Shown: positions 1-6,121 of the stretch, in pieces
How positions within the stretch are numbered: the first letter of the stretch is position 1
Layout: every line of letters begins with the position of its first letter
Assembly: GCA_934546685.1 (NCBI GenBank)
Contig: CAKTEB010000077.1
Coordinates: forward strand, 1 to 11,401
DNA from: an uncultured Oscillospiraceae bacterium
GTDB lineage: Bacteria > Bacillota > Clostridia > Oscillospirales > Oscillospiraceae
Length of the DNA stretch: 11,401 nucleotides
Reading direction: 5' to 3'
Notes under the pieces: model-generated
What the model saw: the letters and a program-made list of their open reading frames with translations, nothing else
Told to the model about the DNA's origin: nothing
Databases searched by the model: none
Position numbers and translations under genes: made by a program

Positions 1-1956
1 CATGCCGGGCACCCAGTTCAGGGAATCGAACACGCGGAAGATGTCGATGCCGCCCAGGGCAGACTGCTTGACAAACTCCCGCACCACATTATCGGGATAG
101 TTCTGATAGCCCACCGTGTTGGAGCCCCGGAGCAGCATCTGGAAGGGGATGTTGGGAATCTTCTCCCGGAGCAGATCCAGCCGCTCCCAGGGATCCTCGT
201 GGAGGAACCGGTAGGCCACATCGAAGGTAGCGCCGCCCCACATCTCCAGGGAGAAGCAGTCTGCCAGGATATCGGCGGTGCCGTCGGCGCCCTTGATCAT
301 GTCACGGGTACGCATTCTGGTGGACAGCAGGGACTGATGGGCGTCCCGCATGGTGGTATCGGTGATCAGCAGCTTTTTCTGATCCATGACCCACTGGGAC
401 AGAGCCTTGGGGCCCTTCTGATCCAGCAGCTGCTTCAGGCCGTCCTTGGGATGACCGGAGCCCTTGGGGAATCTGGGCGTATCATACTGCTTCCGCTCCG
501 CGTTGGGATTGGCCACCTGGATATTGGCGATGTACTTGAGCACGCGGGTAGCGCGATCCTTGGAATCCGTGATGTCAAAGAGCTCAGGGGTCTCGTCAAT
601 GAACTTGGTATGGCACTTACCCGCCACAAAGGTGGGATGGCTCAGGATGTTGGAGACAAAGGGAATATTGGTCTTCACGCCCCGAACGCGAACCTCGCTG
701 ATGGCACGGAGGGCCTTCCGGCAGGTGCCCTTAAAGGAGTTATCCCAGCAGGTGACCTTGACCAGCAGAGAATCATAGTAGGGGGAGATGACCGTGCCGG
801 TGGTGGCGTTGCCGCCGTCCAGCCGGACGCCGTTGCCGCCGCCGGTGCGGTAAGAGGTGATCTTGCCGTTGTCGGGGGCGAAGTTATTGGTGGGATCCTC
901 GGTGGTAACGCGGCACTGGATGGCGTAGCCCCGAACCTTCACGTCGTCCTGAGAGTTCAGGCCGATGGCGGGATGGGACAGCGGATAGCCCTCTGCAATG
1001 AGGATCTGCGCCCGAACCAGGTCGATGCCGGTGACCATCTCAGTGACGGTATGCTCTACCTGGATACGGGGGTTCATTTCGATGAAGTAGTAGCTGCCGG
1101 ACTTGTCCACCAGGAACTCCAGAGTACCGGCATTGATGTAGCCAACGGACTTTGCGATCTTGACAGCATCGTTGCGGATCTTCTCGGTAATGGTCGGATC
1201 CACAGACCAGGCGGGAGCGAACTCCACCACCTTCTGATAGCGGCGCTGCAGGGAGCAGTCACGCTCACCGATGTGGTAGCAGTTGCCGTACCGATCTGCC
1301 AGCACCTGCACCTCAATATGCTTGGGCTCTACCAGAAACTTCTCAATGAAGATATCATCGTTGCCAAAGGCCTTCTTGGCCTCGCTGCGCACCAGCTCAA
1401 AGGCAGGCTTGACCTCCTCGGGGGTATCGCACCGGCGCATGCCGCGGCCACCGCCACCCGCCGCGGCCTTGAGGATAATGGGGAAGCCGAAGGAAATGGC
1501 CTTCTCCAGGGCCTCGTCCCCGTCCTTCAGAGGCTCGGTGGAGCCGGGGATAATGGGAACGCCAGCCTTAATGGCGATCTGCTTTGCGGAGAGCTTGTCG
1601 CCCATCATGGCGAGAATATCGCTGGGAGGTCCGATAAAGGAGATCCCGGCCTCTTCGCAGGCCCGGGCAAAATCGGCGTTCTCAGACAGGAAGCCGTAGC
1701 CGGGATGGATTGCGTCTACGCCCCGGCGCTTGGCCAGGTCGATGATCGCAGGAATGTCCAGATATGCGCCGACGGGGCTCTTGTTCTCACCGATCAAATA
1801 TGCCTCGTCTGCGTGGGTGCGGAACTGACCGCCGGTATCCTCATTGGAATACATTGCCACCGTATGGAGGCCCAGATCGTAGCAGGCCCGGAAAATACGG
1901 ATCGCAATCTCGCCGCGGTTTGCCGCCAAAACCTTGTTAAAGGGTTTCTGTGTCAC
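1..1956 (-). CDS. pyc: Pyruvate carboxylase, N-terminal 652 residues (3' end cut by window edge)
   Basis: Biotin-dependent enzyme that carboxylates pyruvate to oxaloacetate in the cytoplasm using ATP and bicarbonate. Translating the minus strand gives an uninterrupted frame of 652 codons to the window edge. The biotin carboxylase domain fills roughly residues 5-455: LAANRGEIAIRIF near the start, the glycine-rich ATP-grasp loop KAAAGGGGRGMR from K163, and EMNPRIQVEHTVTE around 293-306. The carboxyltransferase barrel then opens with the metal-site motif DTTMRDAHQSLLSTR near residue 533, followed by PFQMLLRGSNTVGY. Having both domains in one chain, in this order, separates it from acetyl-CoA carboxylase AccC. 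The family is about 1,150 residues, so the rest of this domain and the biotin carrier domain lie outside. The start is GTG: an in-frame TGA lies three codons upstream, and starting later would remove the conserved first strand. GAGG sits 7 bases before it. The gene has its own promoter. Confidence 0.96.
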   Translation of the reverse strand, partial: MTQKPFNKVLAANRGEIAIRIFRACYDLGLHTVAMYSNEDTGGQFRTHADEAYLIGENKSPVGAYLDIPAIIDLAKRRGVDAIHPGYGFLSENADFARACEEAGISFIGPPSDILAMMGDKLSAKQIAIKAGVPIIPGSTEPLKDGDEALEKAISFGFPIILKAAAGGGGRGMRRCDTPEEVKPAFELVRSEAKKAFGNDDIFIEKFLVEPKHIEVQVLADRYGNCYHIGERDCSLQRRYQKVVEFAPAWSVDPTITEKIRNDAVKIAKSVGYINAGTLEFLVDKSGSYYFIEMNPRIQVEHTVTEMVTGIDLVRAQILIAEGYPLSHPAIGLNSQDDVKVRGYAIQCRVTTEDPTNNFAPDNGKITSYRTGGGNGVRLDGGNATTGTVISPYYDSLLVKVTCWDNSFKGTCRKALRAISEVRVRGVKTNIPFVSNILSHPTFVAGKCHTKFIDETPELFDITDSKDRATRVLKYIANIQVANPNAERKQYDTPRFPKGSGHPKDGLKQLLDQKGPKALSQWVMDQKKLLITDTTMRDAHQSLLSTRMRTRDMIKGADGTADILADCFSLEMWGGATFDVAYRFLHEDPWERLDLLREKIPNIPFQMLLRGSNTVGYQNYPDNVVREFVKQSALGGIDIFRVFDSLNWVPGM

Positions 1957-1967
1957 ATGATCACCTC
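1957..1967 (-). promoter_or_regulatory. pyc ribosome binding site with overlapping AUG-UGA start-stop
   Basis: GAGG (1967-1964) lies 7 bases before the GTG start of pyc. An ATG at 1958-1956 shares its G with that GTG and is followed at once by TGA (1955-1953), so the leader reads ATGTGA. A ribosome starting on the ATG, 5 bases from GAGG, would stop after one codon. The overlap is seen directly. An effect on expression is inference. Confidence 0.6.
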
Positions 1968-1978
1968 ATTAAAGATTT

Positions 1979-2001
1979 GCGGAAGGCACCTCTCCCTCCG
2001 C
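1979..2001 (-). other. Small hairpin in the pyc leader
   Basis: The arms 1995-2001 and 1979-1986 pair as seven base pairs with one bulged base around an 8-base loop. They lie between the promoter and the ribosome binding site, so the hairpin would be in the pyc 5' untranslated region. No T run follows, so it is not a terminator, and it matches no riboswitch or T-box I recognise. Its role, if any, is unknown. Confidence 0.35.
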
Positions 2002-2024
2002 GGATGTACAGTTGTAGCATGGAT

Positions 2025-2053
2025 ATTATACCCTATTGCTTTTCAGATGTAAA
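2025..2053 (-). promoter_or_regulatory. Sigma-A promoter of pyc
   Basis: On the minus strand TTTACA (2053-2048) and a consensus TATAAT (2030-2025) are separated by exactly 17 bases. The transcript would start near 2018, giving a leader of about 60 bases before the pyc GTG. The terminator of the preceding operon lies about 80 bases upstream, so pyc appears to be transcribed independently. No operator or catabolite (cre) site was recognised. Confidence 0.88.
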
Positions 2054-2130
2054 GTCCGTATCGCACAAATTTGAAGGGATATATGCAAGTTGGTTTCTTT
2101 CACATTGCATAGCATTCCAGAAAAAATACG

Positions 2131-2178
2131 AAAAAGCCCCAAAAACAACAACCTGCCCCCATTTTCGAGGCAGGTTGT
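2131..2178 (-). terminator. Rho-independent terminator after the uvrC-rsmD-coaD operon
   Basis: A perfect 10-bp stem (2169-2178 with 2148-2157) surrounds an 11-base loop. On the minus strand it is followed by TGTTTTTGGGGCTTTTT, which contains two T runs. It begins 17 bases after the stop codon of the coiled-coil gene, the right place for the end of that operon. It also insulates the pyc promoter from upstream transcription. Confidence 0.88.
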
Positions 2179-2195
2179 ATGGAACATCTGAAATA

Positions 2196-2762
2196 TCACT
2201 TTTTAGACTGTTCAGTCTTGCTGGCGTTCTTAAGCGCCTTGCGTGCCTCCTTGACCTTGGCAAGTGCGGTGGTCTTGTCCTCCTTGCCCTTGGCCTGGAG
2301 GGCCGCGATTCCGGCGTGAAGGGTATCATAGGTCTCGGTAACGGACTGCTCCGCCTCGCTCATGATCCGGTCAGCGTAATCCACAGCGCCGGTGATGAGG
2401 GCCTTGCGCTGTTCCTCGGCCTGATCCAGGATCTCCTGGGCCCGGGCCTTGGCGAACTGGACGATCTGGCTCTCCTCAATGAGCTTGGCCGCCCGCTCCT
2501 GGGCGTCCTGCAGGACCTGATCCGCCTGCTTCCGGGTCTGGGCGGCATCTTTCTTGGCATTGGTGCGGAGCTCGTTGCAGCTTTCGATGACAGCCTTGGA
2601 CTGGCTGATCTCCTTGGGGATCTGGGCCTGGAGGGCATCCACAAGATACAGCAGCTGCTCCTTGTCTACCATACACTTATCCTGGCCAAACAGGGATCCA
2701 CGGGCATCGCCTACCAGGGCGACGAGGCTGTCAAGCAGCGAATCAATGGTTGTTTTCTCCAT
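2196..2762 (-). CDS. Coiled-coil protein of unknown function, coaD-linked (often annotated 'ATPase' or V-type ATPase subunit H-like)
   Basis: This encodes 188 residues, soluble, with no signal peptide or membrane segment. Residues 5-50 form a short N-terminal region containing VDKEQLLYLVDALQAQIPKE. From about 51 to 158 the chain is a long, charged, alanine- and glutamate-rich helix (for example ARAQEILDQAEEQRKAL) typical of coiled coils. The tail, 160-188, is very lysine-rich. No Walker A or other nucleotide-binding motif is present, so an 'ATPase' label would rest only on resemblance to the stalk helices of ATP synthase subunit B or H. From memory, clostridia often carry a protein of this pattern beside coaD. 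Its function is unknown, and a scaffold or DivIVA-like role is only a guess. The ATG at 2762 is preferred over one six codons upstream because AAGGAG lies 8 bases before it. That site is embedded in the last codons of coaD, which ends 4 bases upstream. Confidence 0.85.
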   Translation of the reverse strand: MEKTTIDSLLDSLVALVGDARGSLFGQDKCMVDKEQLLYLVDALQAQIPKEISQSKAVIESCNELRTNAKKDAAQTRKQADQVLQDAQERAAKLIEESQIVQFAKARAQEILDQAEEQRKALITGAVDYADRIMSEAEQSVTETYDTLHAGIAALQAKGKEDKTTALAKVKEARKALKNASKTEQSKK

Positions 2763-2766
2763 GCGA

Positions 2767-3252
2767 CTATCTCCTTGCATTTAATCTGGCTCTGAATTCG
2801 TCGATCACTGCCGCAGGCAGAAATTCACTGAGATCCACGTCATACTCTGCCAGTTCCTTCACAGCACTGGAGCTGAGATACATGTATTTTTCCTCGGCGG
2901 TGAGGAACATGGTGTCCAGCTCTGGATTTAACTTCTTATTGATGAGGCTCATGGTAAATTCCGTCTCAAAATCCGACACAGCCCTGAGGCCCTTTACCAC
3001 CACGCAGGCGCCCTTGCGCCGGGCATAGTGGGCCAAAAGCTCGTCGGAGGCCTCCACCTCCACATTGGGAAGATGGGATGTGGCCTTGCGGATCATCTCC
3101 ACTCGCTCCTCCGCGGTGAACATGGGATTTTTCTTCCGGTTATAGCCCACGCACACGATCAGCTTATCAAATATCGAGGCGGCACGGGTGATCACATTCA
3201 GGTGTCCCAGGGTGATGGGGTCAAAGCTGCCGGGGTAGATGGCTGTTTTCAT
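2767..3252 (-). CDS. coaD: Phosphopantetheine adenylyltransferase
   Basis: Catalyses the penultimate step of coenzyme A synthesis, joining AMP from ATP to 4'-phosphopantetheine to give dephospho-CoA in the cytoplasm. The 161-residue length is normal for bacterial CoaD. The nucleotidyltransferase signature is complete: YPGSFDPITLGHLNVITRA at residues 6-24, with the T/HxGH-type pair T14 and H17. Near the C-terminus YLSSSAVKELAEYDVDLSEFLP carries the family's SSS-VKE motif. The start ATG is 7 bases after AAGGTG, which overlaps the stop codon of rsmD. The gap to rsmD is 6 bases and to the next gene 4 bases, so translation is probably coupled through the operon. The rsmD-coaD pairing is a widespread arrangement in Firmicutes. 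Confidence 0.97.
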   Translation of the reverse strand: MKTAIYPGSFDPITLGHLNVITRAASIFDKLIVCVGYNRKKNPMFTAEERVEMIRKATSHLPNVEVEASDELLAHYARRKGACVVVKGLRAVSDFETEFTMSLINKKLNPELDTMFLTAEEKYMYLSSSAVKELAEYDVDLSEFLPAAVIDEFRARLNARR

Positions 3253-3258
3253 AGAAAA

Positions 3259-3798
3259 TCACCTTGTATACAGATTGACAGCGGTTTTACCGTAATTGTA
3301 ATCCTTGGAGCACAGGAGACCGCCCACCTCGGGGGGCAGCACCTTTTCCTTGGGCCGCTCACAGATTATTATACCACCATCCGACAAAATGTCAATTTCA
3401 GATATTTTCCGCAGGGCATTTTCCAGAGATTTTTCTGCGTAGGGCGGATCCAAAAAGATGATATCGAACTTCTCCCGGGCAGTGGACAGATACCGCAGAT
3501 AGTCCATCTGGAATACAGAGGCCTGCTGGTCGAAGCGCACCTTCTTGAGATTGTCCTTGATAACCCTGACGGCCTCGGCGCTCTGATCCACGATCACGGC
3601 GTAATCCGCCCCCCGAGACAGGGCCTCGATGGCCAGCTGGCCGCTGCCGCCGAACAGATCTAATACCCTGCGGCCCTGAATGTCGAACTGGATGATATTA
3701 AAAATGGCTTCCTTCACCCGGTCAGAGGTGGGCCGGGTGGCCAGCCCCTCCAGGGTCTTCAGCTTTGCGCCACGGGCGCTTCCGGTGATCACTCGCAT
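3259..3798 (-). CDS. rsmD: 16S rRNA (guanine(966)-N(2))-methyltransferase
   Basis: SAM-dependent methyltransferase that modifies G966 of 16S rRNA in the 30S subunit. The 179 residues match the family length. Visible motifs in order are RVITGSARG at the N-terminus, RPTSDRVKEAIFN at 22-34, the SAM-binding VLDLFGGSG at 45-53, and the catalytic N6/N2-type motif DPPY at 117-120. In many RsmD proteins the SAM loop reads FAGSGALGIEAL. Here it is FGGSGQLAIEAL, a mild variation that keeps the glycines. The ATG overlaps the end of uvrC by 10 bases and has GGAGG 6 bases upstream, inside uvrC. Confidence 0.96.
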   Translation of the reverse strand: MRVITGSARGAKLKTLEGLATRPTSDRVKEAIFNIIQFDIQGRRVLDLFGGSGQLAIEALSRGADYAVIVDQSAEAVRVIKDNLKKVRFDQQASVFQMDYLRYLSTAREKFDIIFLDPPYAEKSLENALRKISEIDILSDGGIIICERPKEKVLPPEVGGLLCSKDYNYGKTAVNLYTR

Positions 3799-5654
3799 GT
3801 TGCTCCTCCTTTAGGGGTCTGTCCCTGCCGGGACCGATAGTATCTGTAAACTTCCGCCGCGGTATTCTTGGGCACCACCTGGCTCAGCTCCTCCACGGAG
3901 GCTTCGGCAATGGCGCCGATGGTCTTGAAATGGCGCATAAGCTCCTGCTTCCGTTTGTCCCCCACCCCGGGGATCTGATCCAGAGAGGAGCGCTTCATGC
4001 GCTTGGATCGGAGCTCCCGCTGATAGGTGATGGCGAATCGGTGGGTCTCCTCCTGGATCCGGCCAATGAGGGAGAACACCGCCTGATTGCCCTGGATGCC
4101 GATCTCATCTCCCTGAGGGGTCACCAGAGCACGGGTCCGGTGACGGTCATCCTTCACCATGCCGAATACCGGTATGCTCAGGCCCATGGAGGACAGCTGC
4201 CGCAGCACCGTATCCGCATGCACCTGGCCGCCGTCGATGAGCAGGGCGTCGGGCCGCTCCGCAAAGCCCTTGTCGCCGCTGAGAAAATGCGTAAAACGCC
4301 GCTCGATGATCTGGCGCATGGAGCCGTAATCGTCAGGGCCGTCCATGTTCCGTAGCTTAAAGCGCTTATAGTCCTTCTTGCTGGGATTGCCGTCCACGAA
4401 CACCACCATGGAGGCCACGATGTCGTCGGAGCCCATATTGGAGATATCGTAGGACTCCAGCCGCTTTGGCAGCTTCTCCAGCTTCAGCATGGAGCCCAGC
4501 AGCTCCAGGGTCTTGTTGGTGCGCTCATAGTCCGTGGAGACCCGTTCGGCCTCCTCCCGGGCATTGGCGCAGGCCAGCTCTACCAGCCGCACATGGTCGC
4601 CCCGCTGAGGCACGGAGATCCGCACCTTTTTCCCATACTCCTGCTGGAGCAGTTGGGCAAACAGCTCGCTGTCCTCCACCTGGCAGGGCAGATAGATGTC
4701 CTTGGGCGCAAGTCCCCGACGGAGATAATACTGCTTTACCAGCGTGGAGACCGTTTCCTCCTGGGTCTCTCCGATCTGGGTCTCCAGCACCTCCACGTCC
4801 TTGTCGATGAGGTTGCCCAGCACATAATGGAGCACCGCAAACCCGGTTTTGGCCGTGCCGGTAAAGACGCCGATGACATCCGTATCCGCCATGGCGCCGG
4901 AGCAGACCATCTGCTTTCGGCTCAGGGCCTCAATGGCCCGGAACCGATCCCGGTAGGCCGCCGCAGCCTCGAAATCCAGCCGCTCCGCGGCCTCCTCCAT
5001 CTTCTCCTTCAGCTCGCTGGCCAGCTCCTTATCCCGGCCCTCCAGCATTAGGATTCCCTGCTGAACCCGCGCGTAATACTCCTCCTGGGTCATCTTCTTC
5101 TGGCACCAGCCGTCGCAGTTGCCGATCTGATAGTTGAGGCAGGACCGCTCCTTCCCCACGTCTCTGGGAAATTTTTTGGAGCAGCCCGGGAGCTTGAGGG
5201 TCAGCCGGATGGTGTCCAGTGCCTGCTGTGTCACAAACCGTCCGCCGTAGGGGCCGAAGTACCGAGCTCCGTCCCCCATGCGCTTGCCCGCCATGGTAAA
5301 AGTGGGATAGGCCTCCCGGAGATCCACCCGGATATAGGGATAGCCCTTATCGTCCTTCAGGAGAATATTGTATTTCGGCTGATGCCGCTTGATAAGGCTG
5401 CACTCCAGCACCAGGGCCTCGAACTCAGACCGGGCCACGATATAGTCAAAATTGGCAATGTGGCTGACCATGAGCCGGGTCTTGGCGTTGTGGGCCGAGG
5501 AGTCCTGAAAATACTGACTCACCCGATTCTTGAGTTTTTTCGCCTTGCCCACATAGATGATGGTGCCGGTCTTGTCCTTCATCAGATATACGCCGGGGCT
5601 GAAGGGCAGCGACAACACCTTATCCTTTAATTCCTTTGGGGTCAGTACCTCCAT
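3789..5654 (-). CDS. uvrC: Excinuclease ABC subunit C
   Basis: Dual-incision nuclease of nucleotide excision repair, recruited by UvrB at damaged DNA. It has 621 residues with every expected domain. The N-terminal GIY-YIG nuclease shows GVY at 21-23, YVG at 34-36 and likely catalytic Y34, R44, E84 and N96. Four cysteines (158, 172, 180, 184) match the cluster that binds an iron-sulfur centre in E. coli UvrC. The UVR motif that binds UvrB is near 204-239. The RNase H-like second nuclease has D403 (SYDISN), D474 (LLIDGGQ) and H538 (THRFA). A helix-hairpin-helix tail follows from about 556 (LDQIPGVGDKRK). The start is placed at 5654 because GGAGG lies 8 bases before it. The frame stays open to an ATG at 5708, but that ATG is inside the hairpin after ptsH and lacks a binding site. 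No separate promoter fits in the short gap to ptsH. Confidence 0.97.
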   Translation of the reverse strand: MEVLTPKELKDKVLSLPFSPGVYLMKDKTGTIIYVGKAKKLKNRVSQYFQDSSAHNAKTRLMVSHIANFDYIVARSEFEALVLECSLIKRHQPKYNILLKDDKGYPYIRVDLREAYPTFTMAGKRMGDGARYFGPYGGRFVTQQALDTIRLTLKLPGCSKKFPRDVGKERSCLNYQIGNCDGWCQKKMTQEEYYARVQQGILMLEGRDKELASELKEKMEEAAERLDFEAAAAYRDRFRAIEALSRKQMVCSGAMADTDVIGVFTGTAKTGFAVLHYVLGNLIDKDVEVLETQIGETQEETVSTLVKQYYLRRGLAPKDIYLPCQVEDSELFAQLLQQEYGKKVRISVPQRGDHVRLVELACANAREEAERVSTDYERTNKTLELLGSMLKLEKLPKRLESYDISNMGSDDIVASMVVFVDGNPSKKDYKRFKLRNMDGPDDYGSMRQIIERRFTHFLSGDKGFAERPDALLIDGGQVHADTVLRQLSSMGLSIPVFGMVKDDRHRTRALVTPQGDEIGIQGNQAVFSLIGRIQEETHRFAITYQRELRSKRMKRSSLDQIPGVGDKRKQELMRHFKTIGAIAEASVEELSQVVPKNTAAEVYRYYRSRQGQTPKGGATCE

Positions 5655-5678
5655 GGCGCCGCCCTCCTTTCGCAGCCC

Positions 5679-5714
5679 AAAATGCCCCATGACCACAGAC
5701 GCGGCCATGGGGCA
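5679..5714 (-). terminator. Hairpin between ptsH and uvrC, possible leaky terminator
   Basis: A 12-bp stem (5703-5714 with 5683-5694, one G-T pair) closes an 8-base loop and is followed on the minus strand by TTTTGGG. It starts 12 bases after the ptsH stop codon. The stem is strong but the T run has only four bases, so partial rather than full termination is likely. Since uvrC has no visible promoter of its own, read-through would supply the downstream genes. The structure is seen, and the leakiness is inferred. Confidence 0.65.
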
Positions 5715-5726
5715 ATGGATGTAGAA

Positions 5727-5990
5727 TTACTTGCCGAAATCAGATGCCAGAAGTGCGGCCAGAGCTTCGACAGCTTCTTCCTCATCGGGGCCGTTGGCGA
5801 TCAGTGTGATCTCCGTCCCCTTGACGATGCCCAGGGACAGCACGCCCAGCAGACTCTTGGCGTTGACACGGCGCTCCTCCACCTCGACCCAGATGGAGCT
5901 CTTGAACTCATTGGCCTTCTGAATAAAGAATGTTGCAGGACGGGCATGGAGCCCAACCTGGTTGTTCACAACAGCTGTTTTGGTATACAT
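5727..5990 (-). CDS. ptsH: Phosphocarrier protein HPr
   Basis: Small cytoplasmic phosphocarrier of the sugar phosphotransferase system. It takes phosphate from enzyme I on a histidine, and in Firmicutes it is also phosphorylated on a serine by HPr kinase as a carbon-status signal. With the start at 5990 the protein has 87 residues, and GLHARPA places the active histidine exactly at H15 while NAKSLLGVLSLGI places the regulatory serine exactly at S46, the standard numbering. This start also has GGAG 9 bases upstream. The ATG two codons earlier, at 5996, is only 3 bases from it. The patch after S46 has leucines at 47, 48 and 51 where B. subtilis HPr has I47, M48 and M51. No enzyme I or sugar transporter gene is nearby. 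It has its own promoter and is followed by a hairpin, which fits high expression of HPr alone. Confidence 0.95.
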   Translation of the reverse strand: MYTKTAVVNNQVGLHARPATFFIQKANEFKSSIWVEVEERRVNAKSLLGVLSLGIVKGTEITLIANGPDEEEAVEALAALLASDFGK

Positions 5991-6036
5991 GTACATTCAC
6001 TCCCTAATGTGCGGGCATTCCTGCCGGTTTGCCTTT

Positions 6037-6065
6037 ATCATAGCAGACATTGTTGAAATCGTCAA
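6037..6065 (-). promoter_or_regulatory. Sigma-A promoter of ptsH (and probably uvrC operon)
   Basis: On the minus strand TTGACG (6065-6060) and TATGAT (6042-6037) are 17 bases apart, with a TG one base before the -10 element (extended -10). Transcription would begin near 6030, about 40 bases before the ptsH start. The leader contains a small 4-bp stem with a four-base loop at 6014-6025. There is no terminator after mutS2, so some read-through from upstream is possible. Confidence 0.87.
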
Positions 6066-6121
6066 TGATTTGTAGTACGAATTTTACAATTTGGCAAGAT
6101 TGACTTGTCGGGGCGGCAATT

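Noticed and set aside
199..2052. A 617-codon open frame on the plus strand
   Set aside because: It lies opposite pyc, whose minus-strand translation is an unmistakable carboxylase. The plus-strand frame has no recognisable domain and runs past the pyc start into its promoter. It is a by-product of the GC-rich codon pattern.
2084..2110. A catabolite-responsive (cre-like) site upstream of the pyc promoter (TGTGAAAGAAACC)
   Set aside because: It was considered because HPr is nearby, but it lacks the central CG and has several mismatches to the cre consensus.
5655..5708. N-terminal extension of UvrC by 18 residues
   Set aside because: The upstream ATG lies in the hairpin after ptsH and has no ribosome binding site. 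The internal ATG has GGAGG at ideal distance and gives the usual UvrC N-terminus.
6066..6121. Possible terminator after mutS2
   Set aside because: Only a 4-bp CAAG/CTTG stem is found and no T run follows. The GGCAA repeats there are direct, not inverted.
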